Assembly: GCF_001296025.1 (NCBI RefSeq)
Contig: NZ_LJHV01000002.1
Span: 310,001-374,000, forward strand
Direction: 5' to 3'
DNA: 64,000 bases
Source of the DNA: Porphyrobacter sp. AAP60
GTDB lineage: Bacteria > Pseudomonadota > Alphaproteobacteria > Sphingomonadales > Sphingomonadaceae
Both the position numbers and the translations under genes were made by a program. The number at the start of each line of letters is the position of its first letter. Within the stretch, counting starts at the first letter, position 1. The notes under the pieces are model-generated. The model made no database searches. It was not told the origin of the DNA and saw only the letters and a program-made list of their open reading frames with translations. Below are positions 57,324-64,000 of this stretch, piece after piece.

Positions 57324-57339
57324 GAAATATCAAAATATC
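57324..57339. promoter_or_regulatory. candidate ArsR operator (8-bp direct repeat)
   Basis: GAAATATC (57324-57331) and AAAATATC (57332-57339) form a near-perfect direct repeat 16 bases upstream of the arsR start, where a repressor site is expected. A motif of this kind before the ars operon fits autoregulation. A promoter would overlap it. Confidence 0.45.
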
Positions 57340-57447
57340 ACGGCGGCAGTCGGAGTCAATGGGGGTGCGTCGCGATAGTGCGGATGCACGCTTCTATCCA
57401 ACGCGGCGCGGGTGAGATGATGAGTGGGGGGCGCCAGGCGCCGAAAT

Positions 57448-57524
57448 TGGTCGGGGAGAGAGGATTCGAACCTCCGGCCCCTGCCTCCCGAAGACAGTGC
57501 TCTACCAGGCTGAGCTACTCCCCG
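57448..57524 (-). tRNA. tRNA-Pro (CGG)
   Basis: A 77-nt cloverleaf on the minus strand. The acceptor is CGGGGAG, paired with CTCCCCG. The D-arm has AGCTCAGCCTGGTAGAGC, the anticodon arm is CTGTC-TTCGGGA-GGCAG with anticodon CGG, and the T-arm contains GTTCGAATC. CCA is encoded. Confidence 0.95.
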
Positions 57525-57636
57525 ACCGTGTCGGCTCCGCAAGGGCAAAAACCCCTGCGGATCGAGGCAAGGCGCGCCCTATAGGAGGGACAGGGCGGGG
57601 TGGCAAGCGGACAATTGCGCACCTATAGTCACCCAC

Positions 57637-58605
57637 ATGGCGAGCCCAGCGATTCCCTTTTCCGACCCGGCCGATCCGCATCCCGAGCAGCAATATCTCG
57701 ACCTGATGCGCAGCATATGGGAGGGGGGCAGCGAGCGGATCGATCGTACCGGCATCGGCACCCGTTCGGTTTGCGGAAGCATGCTGCGATATGATCTGGC
57801 GGGCGGGGCGATGCCGCTGCTCACCACCAAACGGGTGTATTGGAAAACCGCGACGCGCGAATTGCTGTGGTTTCTGACTGGCAGCACCAATATCCGCCCA
57901 CTGGTGCTGCAAGGCGTTAAGATCTGGAACGAGTGGCCGCATGCCGATTATGTGCGCGAAACGGGCGATCAGATCGGGCTTGAAGATTTTGTCGCACGGA
58001 TCGCGGATGACGAGGCTTTTGCGCTGCGCTGGGGCGATCTGGGGCCGGTCTACGGCAAACAATGGGTCGATTGGCCGACCTACCGTTACCGCGCGGACGG
58101 CCTTTACGAAAAGGGCGAGGGGATCAATCAGGTGTCTGCCGTGATCGAATCGCTGCGCGCCAGCCCCGGCAGCCGCCGTCACATCATCGAAGGGTGGAAC
58201 GTGGCCGAGCTTGACCGGATGGCTTTGCCGCCGTGCCACAAGACCTACCAGTTCCATGTCGCAGGGGAGGGTGCGGACGCTCGGCTGAATTGCCTGCTCT
58301 ATCAGCGCAGTTGCGATGTCGCGCTGGGCCTGCCGTTCAACCTGTGGTCGGCCGCGCTACTGACGCGGATGATCGCGCAGCAGGTGGGGATGCAGCCGGG
58401 CGAGTTGGTGTGGATGGGGGGCGATGTGCACCTTTATCTCAACCATGCGCATCTGATCGAAGAACAGCTCACCCGCGAGCCGCATGGCCGTCCGGTGCTC
58501 GAGATCACCCGCAAGCCTGAAACAATATTCGATTACCGGATCGAGGATTTCGTGGTGCATGATTACGCCCCGCTACCGCCGATCAGTGCCCCTGTTGCGG
58601 TCTAG
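57637..58605 (+). CDS. thyA: thymidylate synthase
   Basis: Methylates dUMP to dTMP with methylene-THF. The 322 residues contain RTGIGTRSVCGSMLRYDL, LTTKRVYWKTATRELLWFL, the catalytic cysteine in MALPPCHKTYQFHV and QRSCDVALGLPFNLWS. It is longer than the E. coli enzyme (264), due to an N-terminal stretch and an internal insert near residues 100-160 found in many relatives. No folate partner is coupled here; 5-formyl-THF cyclo-ligase lies 4.3 kb further on. Confidence 0.97.
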   Translation: MASPAIPFSDPADPHPEQQYLDLMRSIWEGGSERIDRTGIGTRSVCGSMLRYDLAGGAMPLLTTKRVYWKTATRELLWFLTGSTNIRPLVLQGVKIWNEWPHADYVRETGDQIGLEDFVARIADDEAFALRWGDLGPVYGKQWVDWPTYRYRADGLYEKGEGINQVSAVIESLRASPGSRRHIIEGWNVAELDRMALPPCHKTYQFHVAGEGADARLNCLLYQRSCDVALGLPFNLWSAALLTRMIAQQVGMQPGELVWMGGDVHLYLNHAHLIEEQLTREPHGRPVLEITRKPETIFDYRIEDFVVHDYAPLPPISAPVAV

Positions 58606-58717
58606 GCCCATACTGCGCACCGCGCTTGACCGCTCCCCGGCGTTGAAATAAAAATACGTATTCAAGCAATGATCGCACCCGCATGCGCGCAGGTGCCAGC
58701 ACGGGGAGAGCGCCGCC

Positions 58718-60013
58718 ATGGCCGACACTGCGAAACCGGCAGATACCAATCGCCCCGCACTCGCGCTGCATGTGCCGGAACCGACCTATCGTCCCGGCGA
58801 TCCGGTGGATTTCGCCCATATCGATGTCGGTACGGCAGGCGGGCAGCCGCGACCGGATGAAGCTGCGCACCCATCGGAAATGGGCGAGCTTGCCTACAGT
58901 CTCGTGCGGGTGCTGGGCGATGATAATCAGGCGCATGGCCCGTGGAACCCCCGGCTCGATCCCGAAATGTTGCGCACCATGCTCGGCCACATGGCGATGG
59001 TGCGGGCCTTTGATGAACGCATGTTTCGCGGGCAGCGGCAGGGCAAGACCAGCTTCTACATGAAGTGCACTGGCGAGGAGGCGACCAGCGTCTCATCGTC
59101 GATGGCGCTGGCGAGCGATGACATGATCTTTCCCAGCTACCGCCAGCAGGGCATCCTGATCGCGCGCGGATACCCGTTGCTGGAGATGATCAACCAGATC
59201 TATTCCAACCGTGCCGACAAGCTGAAGGGCCGCCAGCTTCCGATCATGTATTCGAGCCGCGAGCACAGCTTCTTCTCGATTTCCGGCAACCTTGCCACCC
59301 AATGCCCGCAGGCGGTGGGCTGGGCGATGGCATCGGCGATCAAGGGCGACAGCCGCATTGCTGCGACTTGGGTGGGTGAAGGCTCCACAGCCGAAGGCGA
59401 TTTTCACGCTGCCTGCACCTTTGCCGCCGTTTACAATGCACCGGTGATCCTCAACGTGGTCAACAACCAATGGGCGATCAGCAGCTTCAGCGGGTTTGCC
59501 GGGGGCGAACGCACCACCTTTGCTGCGCGCGGGCTGGGTTATGGCATCGCCGCGCTGCGGGTGGACGGGAACGACGCGCTGGCCTGCTATGCCGCAGCCG
59601 AATGGGCCGCAAACCGGGCGCGCGGCAACCACGGGCCAACCCTGATCGAATACTTCACCTACCGCGCCGAAGGCCATTCCACCTCCGATGATCCCAGCGG
59701 CTATCGCAGCGCGCAGGAACGCGAGGAATGGCCGCTGGGCGATCCGGTCACGCGCCTGAAAAAGCACCTGATTACAATCGGTGAGTGGGACGAGGATCGC
59801 CACGCGGCGATGGATCTTGCCTGCGCCGAGCAGGTCAAGGCCGTCACCAAGGAAGCCGAAAAGAACGGCATCCTCGGCCATGGCCTCCACCACCCGTTCC
59901 ACACCATGTTCGAGGATGTCTACGAAGAGCTGCCCTGGCACCTTGAGGAACAGGCCGAACAGGCAATCCGCGAACGCATTACCAAGTTCGGCAGCGAAAG
60001 GCCTTTCGGATGA
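58718..60013 (+). CDS. bkdA1: branched-chain 2-oxoacid dehydrogenase E1, alpha chain
   Basis: TPP-dependent decarboxylase subunit for the 2-oxoacids of valine, leucine and isoleucine. The 431 residues have the long N-terminal segment of BCKDH E1-alpha, RQGKTSFYMKCTGEEA and the TPP/Mg region VGEGSTAEGDFH with NNQWAIS. GGGGAGAG sits before the ATG. Coupled to the beta gene by ATGA. A palindrome AATACGTATT (58653-58662) lies upstream and may be a regulator site. Confidence 0.95.
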   Translation: MADTAKPADTNRPALALHVPEPTYRPGDPVDFAHIDVGTAGGQPRPDEAAHPSEMGELAYSLVRVLGDDNQAHGPWNPRLDPEMLRTMLGHMAMVRAFDERMFRGQRQGKTSFYMKCTGEEATSVSSSMALASDDMIFPSYRQQGILIARGYPLLEMINQIYSNRADKLKGRQLPIMYSSREHSFFSISGNLATQCPQAVGWAMASAIKGDSRIAATWVGEGSTAEGDFHAACTFAAVYNAPVILNVVNNQWAISSFSGFAGGERTTFAARGLGYGIAALRVDGNDALACYAAAEWAANRARGNHGPTLIEYFTYRAEGHSTSDDPSGYRSAQEREEWPLGDPVTRLKKHLITIGEWDEDRHAAMDLACAEQVKAVTKEAEKNGILGHGLHHPFHTMFEDVYEELPWHLEEQAEQAIRERITKFGSERPFG

Positions 60014-61086
60014 GCGAGAAGACCGCAAACATTGGCGATGCCATCGCCGCCGACGCGCCCGCCGATGCACCTGAGCGCCGGATCAACATGATCGAGGCGA
60101 TCAACGAAGCGCTCGATATCATGCTGACCCGCGATCCCGATGTGATCATCATGGGCGAAGATGTCGGCTATTTCGGCGGGGTGTTCCGCGCCACCGCCGG
60201 ATTGCAGGCCAAGCACGGCAAGAACCGCGTGTTCGATACGCCGATCAGCGAATGCGGGATTATCGGCGCGGCAGTGGGGATGGGGGCTTACGGTCTGCGC
60301 CCGGTGCCCGAAATCCAGTTTGCCGATTACATCTACCCCGGCCTCGATCAGCTGATTTCCGAAGCGGCGCGGCTGCGTTACCGTTCGGCGGGCGACTACA
60401 TCGCGCCGATGACGGTGCGCTCACCCTTCGGCGGCGGGATTTTCGGCGGGCAGACCCACAGCCAGAGCCCCGAGGCATTGTTCACTCATGTTTCGGGCCT
60501 GAAAACGGTGATCCCGGCAACGCCCTATGATGCCAAGGGCCTGCTGATTGCCGCGATCGAAGACAATGATCCGGTGATCTTTTTCGAACCCAAACGGATC
60601 TACAACGGCCCCTTCACCGGCTTTTACGACAAGCCGGTCGAACCGTGGAAAAAGCACCCCGATTCTGTGGTGCCCGAAGGTTACTATCGCATCCCGTTGG
60701 GCAAGGCGCGGCACTTACGTGAAGGCGAGGCGCTGACCGTGCTGGCCTATGGCACCATGGTGCACGTGGCGCAGGCGGTGTGCGAGGCAAAGGGCGTGGA
60801 TGCCGATATCCTCGATCTGCGCACGCTGGTACCGCTGGATATCAAGGCGATCGAAGCTTCGGTCGAAAAAACCGGCCGCTGCATGATCGTGCACGAGGCG
60901 ACCCGCACGTCCGGCTTTGGCGCAGAGCTTTCCGCGCTGGTGACCGAACGCTGTTTCTACCATCTCGAAGCCCCGGTCGAACGTGTGACCGGCTTTGACA
61001 CGCCCTATCCCCACAGCCTCGAATGGGCCTATTTCCCCGGCCCTGTCCGCATCGGCGAGGCCATCGACAAGCTTCTGAAGGACTGA
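60010..61086 (+). CDS. bkdA2: branched-chain 2-oxoacid dehydrogenase E1, beta chain
   Basis: Partner of E1-alpha. Its 358 residues begin with a 25-residue extension and then NMIEAINEALDIMLTRDPDV, GEDVGYFGGVFRAT, and DTPISECGIIGAAVGMGAYG of the transketolase-like fold; GTMVHVAQAV and HEATRTSGFGAELSALV are in the C-terminal domain. It follows E1-alpha by an ATGA overlap. Confidence 0.95.
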   Translation: MSEKTANIGDAIAADAPADAPERRINMIEAINEALDIMLTRDPDVIIMGEDVGYFGGVFRATAGLQAKHGKNRVFDTPISECGIIGAAVGMGAYGLRPVPEIQFADYIYPGLDQLISEAARLRYRSAGDYIAPMTVRSPFGGGIFGGQTHSQSPEALFTHVSGLKTVIPATPYDAKGLLIAAIEDNDPVIFFEPKRIYNGPFTGFYDKPVEPWKKHPDSVVPEGYYRIPLGKARHLREGEALTVLAYGTMVHVAQAVCEAKGVDADILDLRTLVPLDIKAIEASVEKTGRCMIVHEATRTSGFGAELSALVTERCFYHLEAPVERVTGFDTPYPHSLEWAYFPGPVRIGEAIDKLLKD

Positions 61087-61091
61087 CCCCA

Positions 61092-62405
61092 ATGGCCAAG
61101 TTCACATTCAATATGCCCGACGTGGGCGAAGGCGTGGCCGAGGCGGAAATCGTCGAGTGGCACGTCAAGATCGGTGACCGGGTCGAGGAAGACCAGCACC
61201 TTGTCGATGTGATGACCGACAAGGCGACCATCGATATCGAAAGCCCGGTGGGCGGAACCGTGGTCGCGCTGGCGGGCGAGGTGGGTGACACCATCGCCAT
61301 CGGCGCGATGCTGCTGGTGATCGAGGCCGATGGCGAGGGTGAGGCTGAGCCGGAACCCGAAGCCAAGGCCGAAGCGACGATAGAGGGCGATGCACAGGCA
61401 GAAGCACAGGCAGAAGCCGAGGCAGAAGCGAGCGCCGACCAGATTGAAAACGAAATGTCCGATGCCGAAGGAGCGGAAGAGGCGGCCTCAACCGCACCCG
61501 CACCTGCTCCCGCGTCAGCGCCAGAGGCCCATACGAAAGTTCTCGCCAGCCCCGCCGTGCGCCAGCGTGCGCGCGATCTGGGCGTGGACCTGGCCGAGGT
61601 GAAGCCTGCCGAGGATGGCCGCGTGCGCCACGGCGATCTGGATGCTTTCCTCGCCTACAACGCAGGCAGCGGTTTCGGAGCGGCGGGCAAGGTGCGCGCT
61701 GACGAGTCGATCAAGGTGATCGGCCTGCGCAAGCGCATTGCCCAGAACATGGCCGCCGCCAAGCGCAACATCCCGCATTTCACCTATGTCGAGGAATGCG
61801 ATGTCACTGATCTCGAAGTGCTGCGCGCCCAGCTGAACGAAGGCCGTGGCGATCGCCCCAAGCTGACAATGCTGCCGTTGCTGATTACCGCGATCTGCAA
61901 AGTGGTGCCGCAATTCCCGATGATCAATGCGCGCTTCGATGACGAGGCGAATGTGGTGACGCGTTATGGCAGCATCCACCTCGGCATGGCGGCGCAGACC
62001 GATGCCGGGCTGATGGTGCCGGTGATTCGCGACGCCCAAAGCCGCAATCTGTGGCAGCTGGCGCGTGAAATCGGGCGTCTGGCCGAGGCCGCGCGCAGCG
62101 GCAAGGCGACATCGGAGGAGCTTTCCGGATCGACCCTGACGGTCACCTCGCTCGGCCCGCTGGGCGGGGTGGCGACCACGCCCGTGATCAACCGTCCGGA
62201 AGTTGCGATCATCGGCCCCAACCGCATTGTCGAACGCCCGATGTTCGTTTCCGACGGCATGGGCGGCGAACGAATCGCCAAGCGCAAGCTGATGAATATC
62301 TCGATCAGCTGCGATCACCGCGTGGTTGATGGCCATGATGCGGCAAGCTTTATTCAGGGCATCAAGCGCCTGATCGAAACCCCGGCGTTGCTGCTGGTGG
62401 ATTGA
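61092..62405 (+). CDS. bkdB: branched-chain 2-oxoacid dehydrogenase E2 (dihydrolipoyl transacylase)
   Basis: Lipoyl-bearing core. Its 437 residues comprise a lipoyl domain (residues 1-78; lipoyl-lysine in VMTDKATIDIES), a linker very rich in Ala and Glu (about residues 82-145), a peripheral subunit-binding domain (LASPAVRQRARDLGVDLAEV), and the catalytic domain ending in ISCDHRVVDGHDAASFI, with His and Asp of the HxxxDG motif. The long frame begins at 61023; ATG 61092 gives MAKFTFNMPDVGEG. E3 is not in the window. Confidence 0.95.
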   Translation: MAKFTFNMPDVGEGVAEAEIVEWHVKIGDRVEEDQHLVDVMTDKATIDIESPVGGTVVALAGEVGDTIAIGAMLLVIEADGEGEAEPEPEAKAEATIEGDAQAEAQAEAEAEASADQIENEMSDAEGAEEAASTAPAPAPASAPEAHTKVLASPAVRQRARDLGVDLAEVKPAEDGRVRHGDLDAFLAYNAGSGFGAAGKVRADESIKVIGLRKRIAQNMAAAKRNIPHFTYVEECDVTDLEVLRAQLNEGRGDRPKLTMLPLLITAICKVVPQFPMINARFDDEANVVTRYGSIHLGMAAQTDAGLMVPVIRDAQSRNLWQLAREIGRLAEAARSGKATSEELSGSTLTVTSLGPLGGVATTPVINRPEVAIIGPNRIVERPMFVSDGMGGERIAKRKLMNISISCDHRVVDGHDAASFIQGIKRLIETPALLLVD

Positions 62406-62523
62406 CTTGAAATATTGCGCCGGCGGGTGCGCGGAGGGCGTTGACAGCCCGAAGCGACCGCCCTAATGGCGCTGCTCCAACGAGCGGGACGGCATCGCCG
62501 AAACGCTCCGGAGGAAACAATGC

Positions 62524-62600
62524 GCGGGTGTAGCTCAGTTGGTTAGAGCGTCGGCCTGTCACGCCGAAGGTCGCGGGTTCGAGCCCCGTCACTCGCGCCA
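62524..62600 (+). tRNA. tRNA-Asp (GTC)
   Basis: A 77-nt cloverleaf. The acceptor GCGGGTG pairs with CACTCGC (one G-T). The D-arm has AGCTCAGTTGGTTAGAGC, the anticodon loop is CTGTCAC with GTC, and the T-arm contains GTTCGAGCC. CCA is encoded. A hairpin CCACTTTCCC/GGGAAGTGG (62598-62622) overlaps its end. Confidence 0.96.
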
Positions 62601-62659
62601 CTTTCCCCAAGCGGGAAGTGGCCCATCCCCCAGACGCATTGATCCTTGAAAGCCGCAGG

Positions 62660-62902
62660 TTATTCCTGCGGTTCGCCTGACACGGGCGGGCTCCAGCTGC
62701 CGGTTTCCATCCAGATCAGGAACCGCTTGAGCGGCAACAGCCAGATCAGGCCCAGCACCACATAAACAACCGTTTGCGCCAGGCCCGGCCAGCTTCCGAT
62801 GATACCGGGGGCGTAACGGGCGATGATCACGCCATAGACGATCAGCCCGATGAACAGGCTGATGATGCCGAAGGGAATTCGCCAGGTCGGGGTTTCACGC
62901 AT
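62660..62902 (-). CDS. DUF2842 small membrane protein
   Basis: An 80-residue protein with two membrane segments (about residues 9-31 and 40-58, the second containing LGLIWLLPLKRFLIWME). This is the DUF2842 pattern found in alphaproteobacteria, function unknown. Its ATG and the stop of the cyclo-ligase gene before it meet at 62902. Confidence 0.85.
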   Translation of the reverse strand: MRETPTWRIPFGIISLFIGLIVYGVIIARYAPGIIGSWPGLAQTVVYVVLGLIWLLPLKRFLIWMETGSWSPPVSGEPQE

Positions 62903-63474
62903 CAGCTGATTCCGTAAATGCGGGTTGGGGTGACAACCGCGTTTAGCGGCATATCATGGGGTTCAAGTGGCAAGGAGGCGCACAGCTGCACGTCCCACGC
63001 CATCCCAATGGTCAGGCGCGCCGGATGTTCCGCCAGCCAGCGATCATAATGCCCGCCGCCCTGTCCAAGACGCTGCCCCTCGGCGGTGAAACCGATCAAT
63101 GGGACGAACAGGATGTCGGGGATCAACAGTTCGGCATCGCTCGCTGGCTGCATCATGCCGAACGGGCCGGGCGCAAGATCGCTGTGTGCGTGAGGATCGG
63201 TGTGGCGGGCAAAGACCATCGGCGAATCGCGGGTCTCAAACCGGGGCAGGGCGATGGCGTGCCCGGCTTCATGGAAGAACCGGGCATAGCCCTGCGCGGG
63301 TGCTTCGTATGGGCCGGAATGATAAAGCCCTATCACCGCGTCGGACGGGACACGCGCTGCGATCGGCGCAGGCGGCCTGTGAAACAGCAGCCCGCGGATC
63401 GAATCCGGCAGTGCCTCCACATGGGCCTTGCGCGCAGCGCGCAGAGAGCGGCGGAGTTCTGGTTTGGTGTTCAT
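62902..63474 (-). CDS. ygfA: 5-formyltetrahydrofolate cyclo-ligase
   Basis: A 190-residue enzyme that converts 5-formyl-THF to 5,10-methenyl-THF with ATP. Family signatures: a basic N-terminus (LRRSLRAARKAHVEALPD), GPFGMMQPA, and VPLIGFTAEGQRLGQGGGHYDRW near the C-terminus. The frame is open to 63699, but the ATG at 63474 is preceded by AGAGG and gives the normal length. A probable 6S RNA lies upstream, as in many proteobacteria. Confidence 0.94.
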   Translation of the reverse strand: MNTKPELRRSLRAARKAHVEALPDSIRGLLFHRPPAPIAARVPSDAVIGLYHSGPYEAPAQGYARFFHEAGHAIALPRFETRDSPMVFARHTDPHAHSDLAPGPFGMMQPASDAELLIPDILFVPLIGFTAEGQRLGQGGGHYDRWLAEHPARLTIGMAWDVQLCASLPLEPHDMPLNAVVTPTRIYGIS

Positions 63475-63506
63475 TGCATGACCTCTGCCTCGCAAGTGAA
63501 GAAAAA

Positions 63507-63536
63507 GCAGGGCTTCGACAAGCTCAGCCCGAACGG
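63507..63536. repeat. dispersed palindrome arm, copy 3
   Basis: A sequence GCAGGGCTTCGACAAGCTCA, followed by GCCCGAACGG, equals the right arm of the repeat at 2359-2388 with one change. No matching left arm lies in the following 100 bases, so this is a partial copy. Confidence 0.7.
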
Positions 63537-63577
63537 TGGCTGGCACAAAACGGATATAAGGGGGGCGGAACACAAAA

Positions 63578-63673
63578 ACGGCCCGGGGGGCCGCAAGCCC
63601 GACCGGGCGCCCGCAGCGACGCGGCCCTCGGGCCGCATGAGCGAGGAAATCGCACGCCCGGAGGGGCGTGCGG
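63578..63673. other. cluster of GC-rich hairpins
   Basis: Four stems follow one another: CGGCCC/GGGCCG, GCCCG/CGGGC, GCGGCCC/GGGCCGC (63621-63636) and CGCACGCCC/GGGCGTGCG (63651-63672). They lie between the cyclo-ligase start and the 6S RNA region. Together with the repeat arm they fill the 225-base gap, which holds no credible gene. Confidence 0.5.
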
Positions 63674-63699
63674 AAACAAGAAAGTGACGGAACCACCAT

Positions 63700-63840
63700 G
63701 GGTCGTTTGCGCTAGAAATCCTCTGACGCGTTTTACGTCAGGTGGGCGCCGTATGCCCAAGCTTTCCGGACGAACCGGCAGGCAAGGGCAGGGACAGCTC
63801 CCATTTGGATTACTTATAGCCTCAGGGATGTTCAATCGGC
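63700..63840 (-). ncRNA. ssrS: probable 6S RNA
   Basis: The synteny zapA - 6S RNA - 5-formyl-THF cyclo-ligase is conserved in proteobacteria, and this gap has no ORF on the minus strand. Read on that strand, the segment begins near ATCCCTGAGG and ends near the stem GACGTAAAACGCGTC followed by AGGATTT, with the closing stem AUCC/GGAU, consistent with a long interrupted hairpin around a central bubble. 6S RNA binds sigma70 RNA polymerase in stationary phase. Ends are approximate. Confidence 0.6.
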
Positions 63841-63869
63841 TCGTGCCGGGCAGTCCCGCCGTATCCTAT

Positions 63870-64000
63870 CTAGGCGCTTGTGACCGCCGCTTCAAGCGCG
63901 GCTGCATTGGCTTCGGCGCGATCGGCGAGCGCTTCCAGCTGGCTGGCAAGATTGTCAGTCAGCTGGTCGGTTGGGGTGGGGCCGGCTTCCTGGTCGAGGA
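63870..64000 (-). CDS. zapA: probable ZapA, C-terminal fragment (cut by the window edge)
   Basis: The visible 43 codons end ...ASQLEALADRAEANAAALEA, then AVTSA and a stop. The Ala/Glu/Leu coiled-coil style fits the C-terminal helix of ZapA, a Z-ring-associated protein, and zapA is the usual gene before the 6S RNA. The N-terminal domain lies beyond the window, so the assignment rests mainly on context. Confidence 0.5.
   Translation of the reverse strand, partial: LDQEAGPTPTDQLTDNLASQLEALADRAEANAAALEAAVTSA

Noticed and set aside
1..64000. CRISPR array, insertion sequence or prophage
   Set aside because: No regularly spaced direct repeats, transposase or phage structural genes are present.

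Overview
The window is about 64 kb of GC-rich, densely coding chromosome from an alphaproteobacterium. It most likely belongs to the Sphingomonadales, probably Erythrobacteraceae. The evidence is a DivL-type kinase followed by tsaE-amgK-murU-addB-addA-trxA, sdhE between mfd and recG, genes coupled by ATGA overlaps, dispersed palindromes of a sphingomonad type, and TTAA-N7-TTAA boxes like those read by CtrA. It is core chromosome. I see no prophage, transposase or CRISPR array.

Layout: (1) 1-7.2 kb: methylmalonyl-CoA mutase, a cysteine-rich microprotein, biotin synthase, three small coupled genes and the biotin-dependent propionyl-CoA carboxylase alpha chain. (2) 7.3-9.5 kb, minus strand: aroK-aroB-acetyltransferase. 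(3) 9.5-15.1 kb: two unrecognised genes, xerD, accA and an M48 lipoprotein protease, ending at a bidirectional terminator. (4) 15.1-20.3 kb: two orphan Flp pilins, mutT, tRNA-Arg, a zincin, folE, a secreted protein, peroxiredoxin and ahcY. (5) 20.4-31.8 kb: a long coupled operon, divL-tsaE-amgK-murU-addB-addA, then trxA. (6) 31.8-38 kb: an inositol-monophosphatase family gene, argJ, a small secreted protein just upstream of secA, secA, a TSUP permease and tRNA-Asn. (7) 38-49 kb: nadK, an EAL protein, a sulP-uspA pair, mfd, sdhE, recG and a low-Mr phosphatase. (8) 49-54.6 kb: an exact parS site, an ABC1-family kinase, an SDR, a DUF3429 protein, a CHASE2-EAL protein, and then two perfect CtrA-type boxes in front of a 12-codon ORF and a terminator. 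(9) 54.6-57.3 kb: arsR-arsC-acr3-arsH. (10) 57.4-64 kb: tRNA-Pro, thyA, the branched-chain 2-oxoacid dehydrogenase E1a-E1b-E2 genes, tRNA-Asp, DUF2842, 5-formyl-THF cyclo-ligase, a probable 6S RNA and the 3' end of a probable zapA.

Several genes fit together. The branched-chain dehydrogenase yields acyl-CoAs that reach propionyl-CoA. PccA (with biotin made by BioB) and methylmalonyl-CoA mutase pass this carbon to succinyl-CoA. AmgK and MurU recycle MurNAc. AddAB, Mfd, RecG and XerD maintain the chromosome. DivL, parS and the CtrA-type boxes point to the alphaproteobacterial cell-cycle circuit. The best candidates for undescribed biology are the tiny ORF behind the tandem CtrA-type boxes (54430-54590), the small secreted protein before secA (33952-34227) and the cysteine-rich microprotein coupled to bioB (2424-2588).
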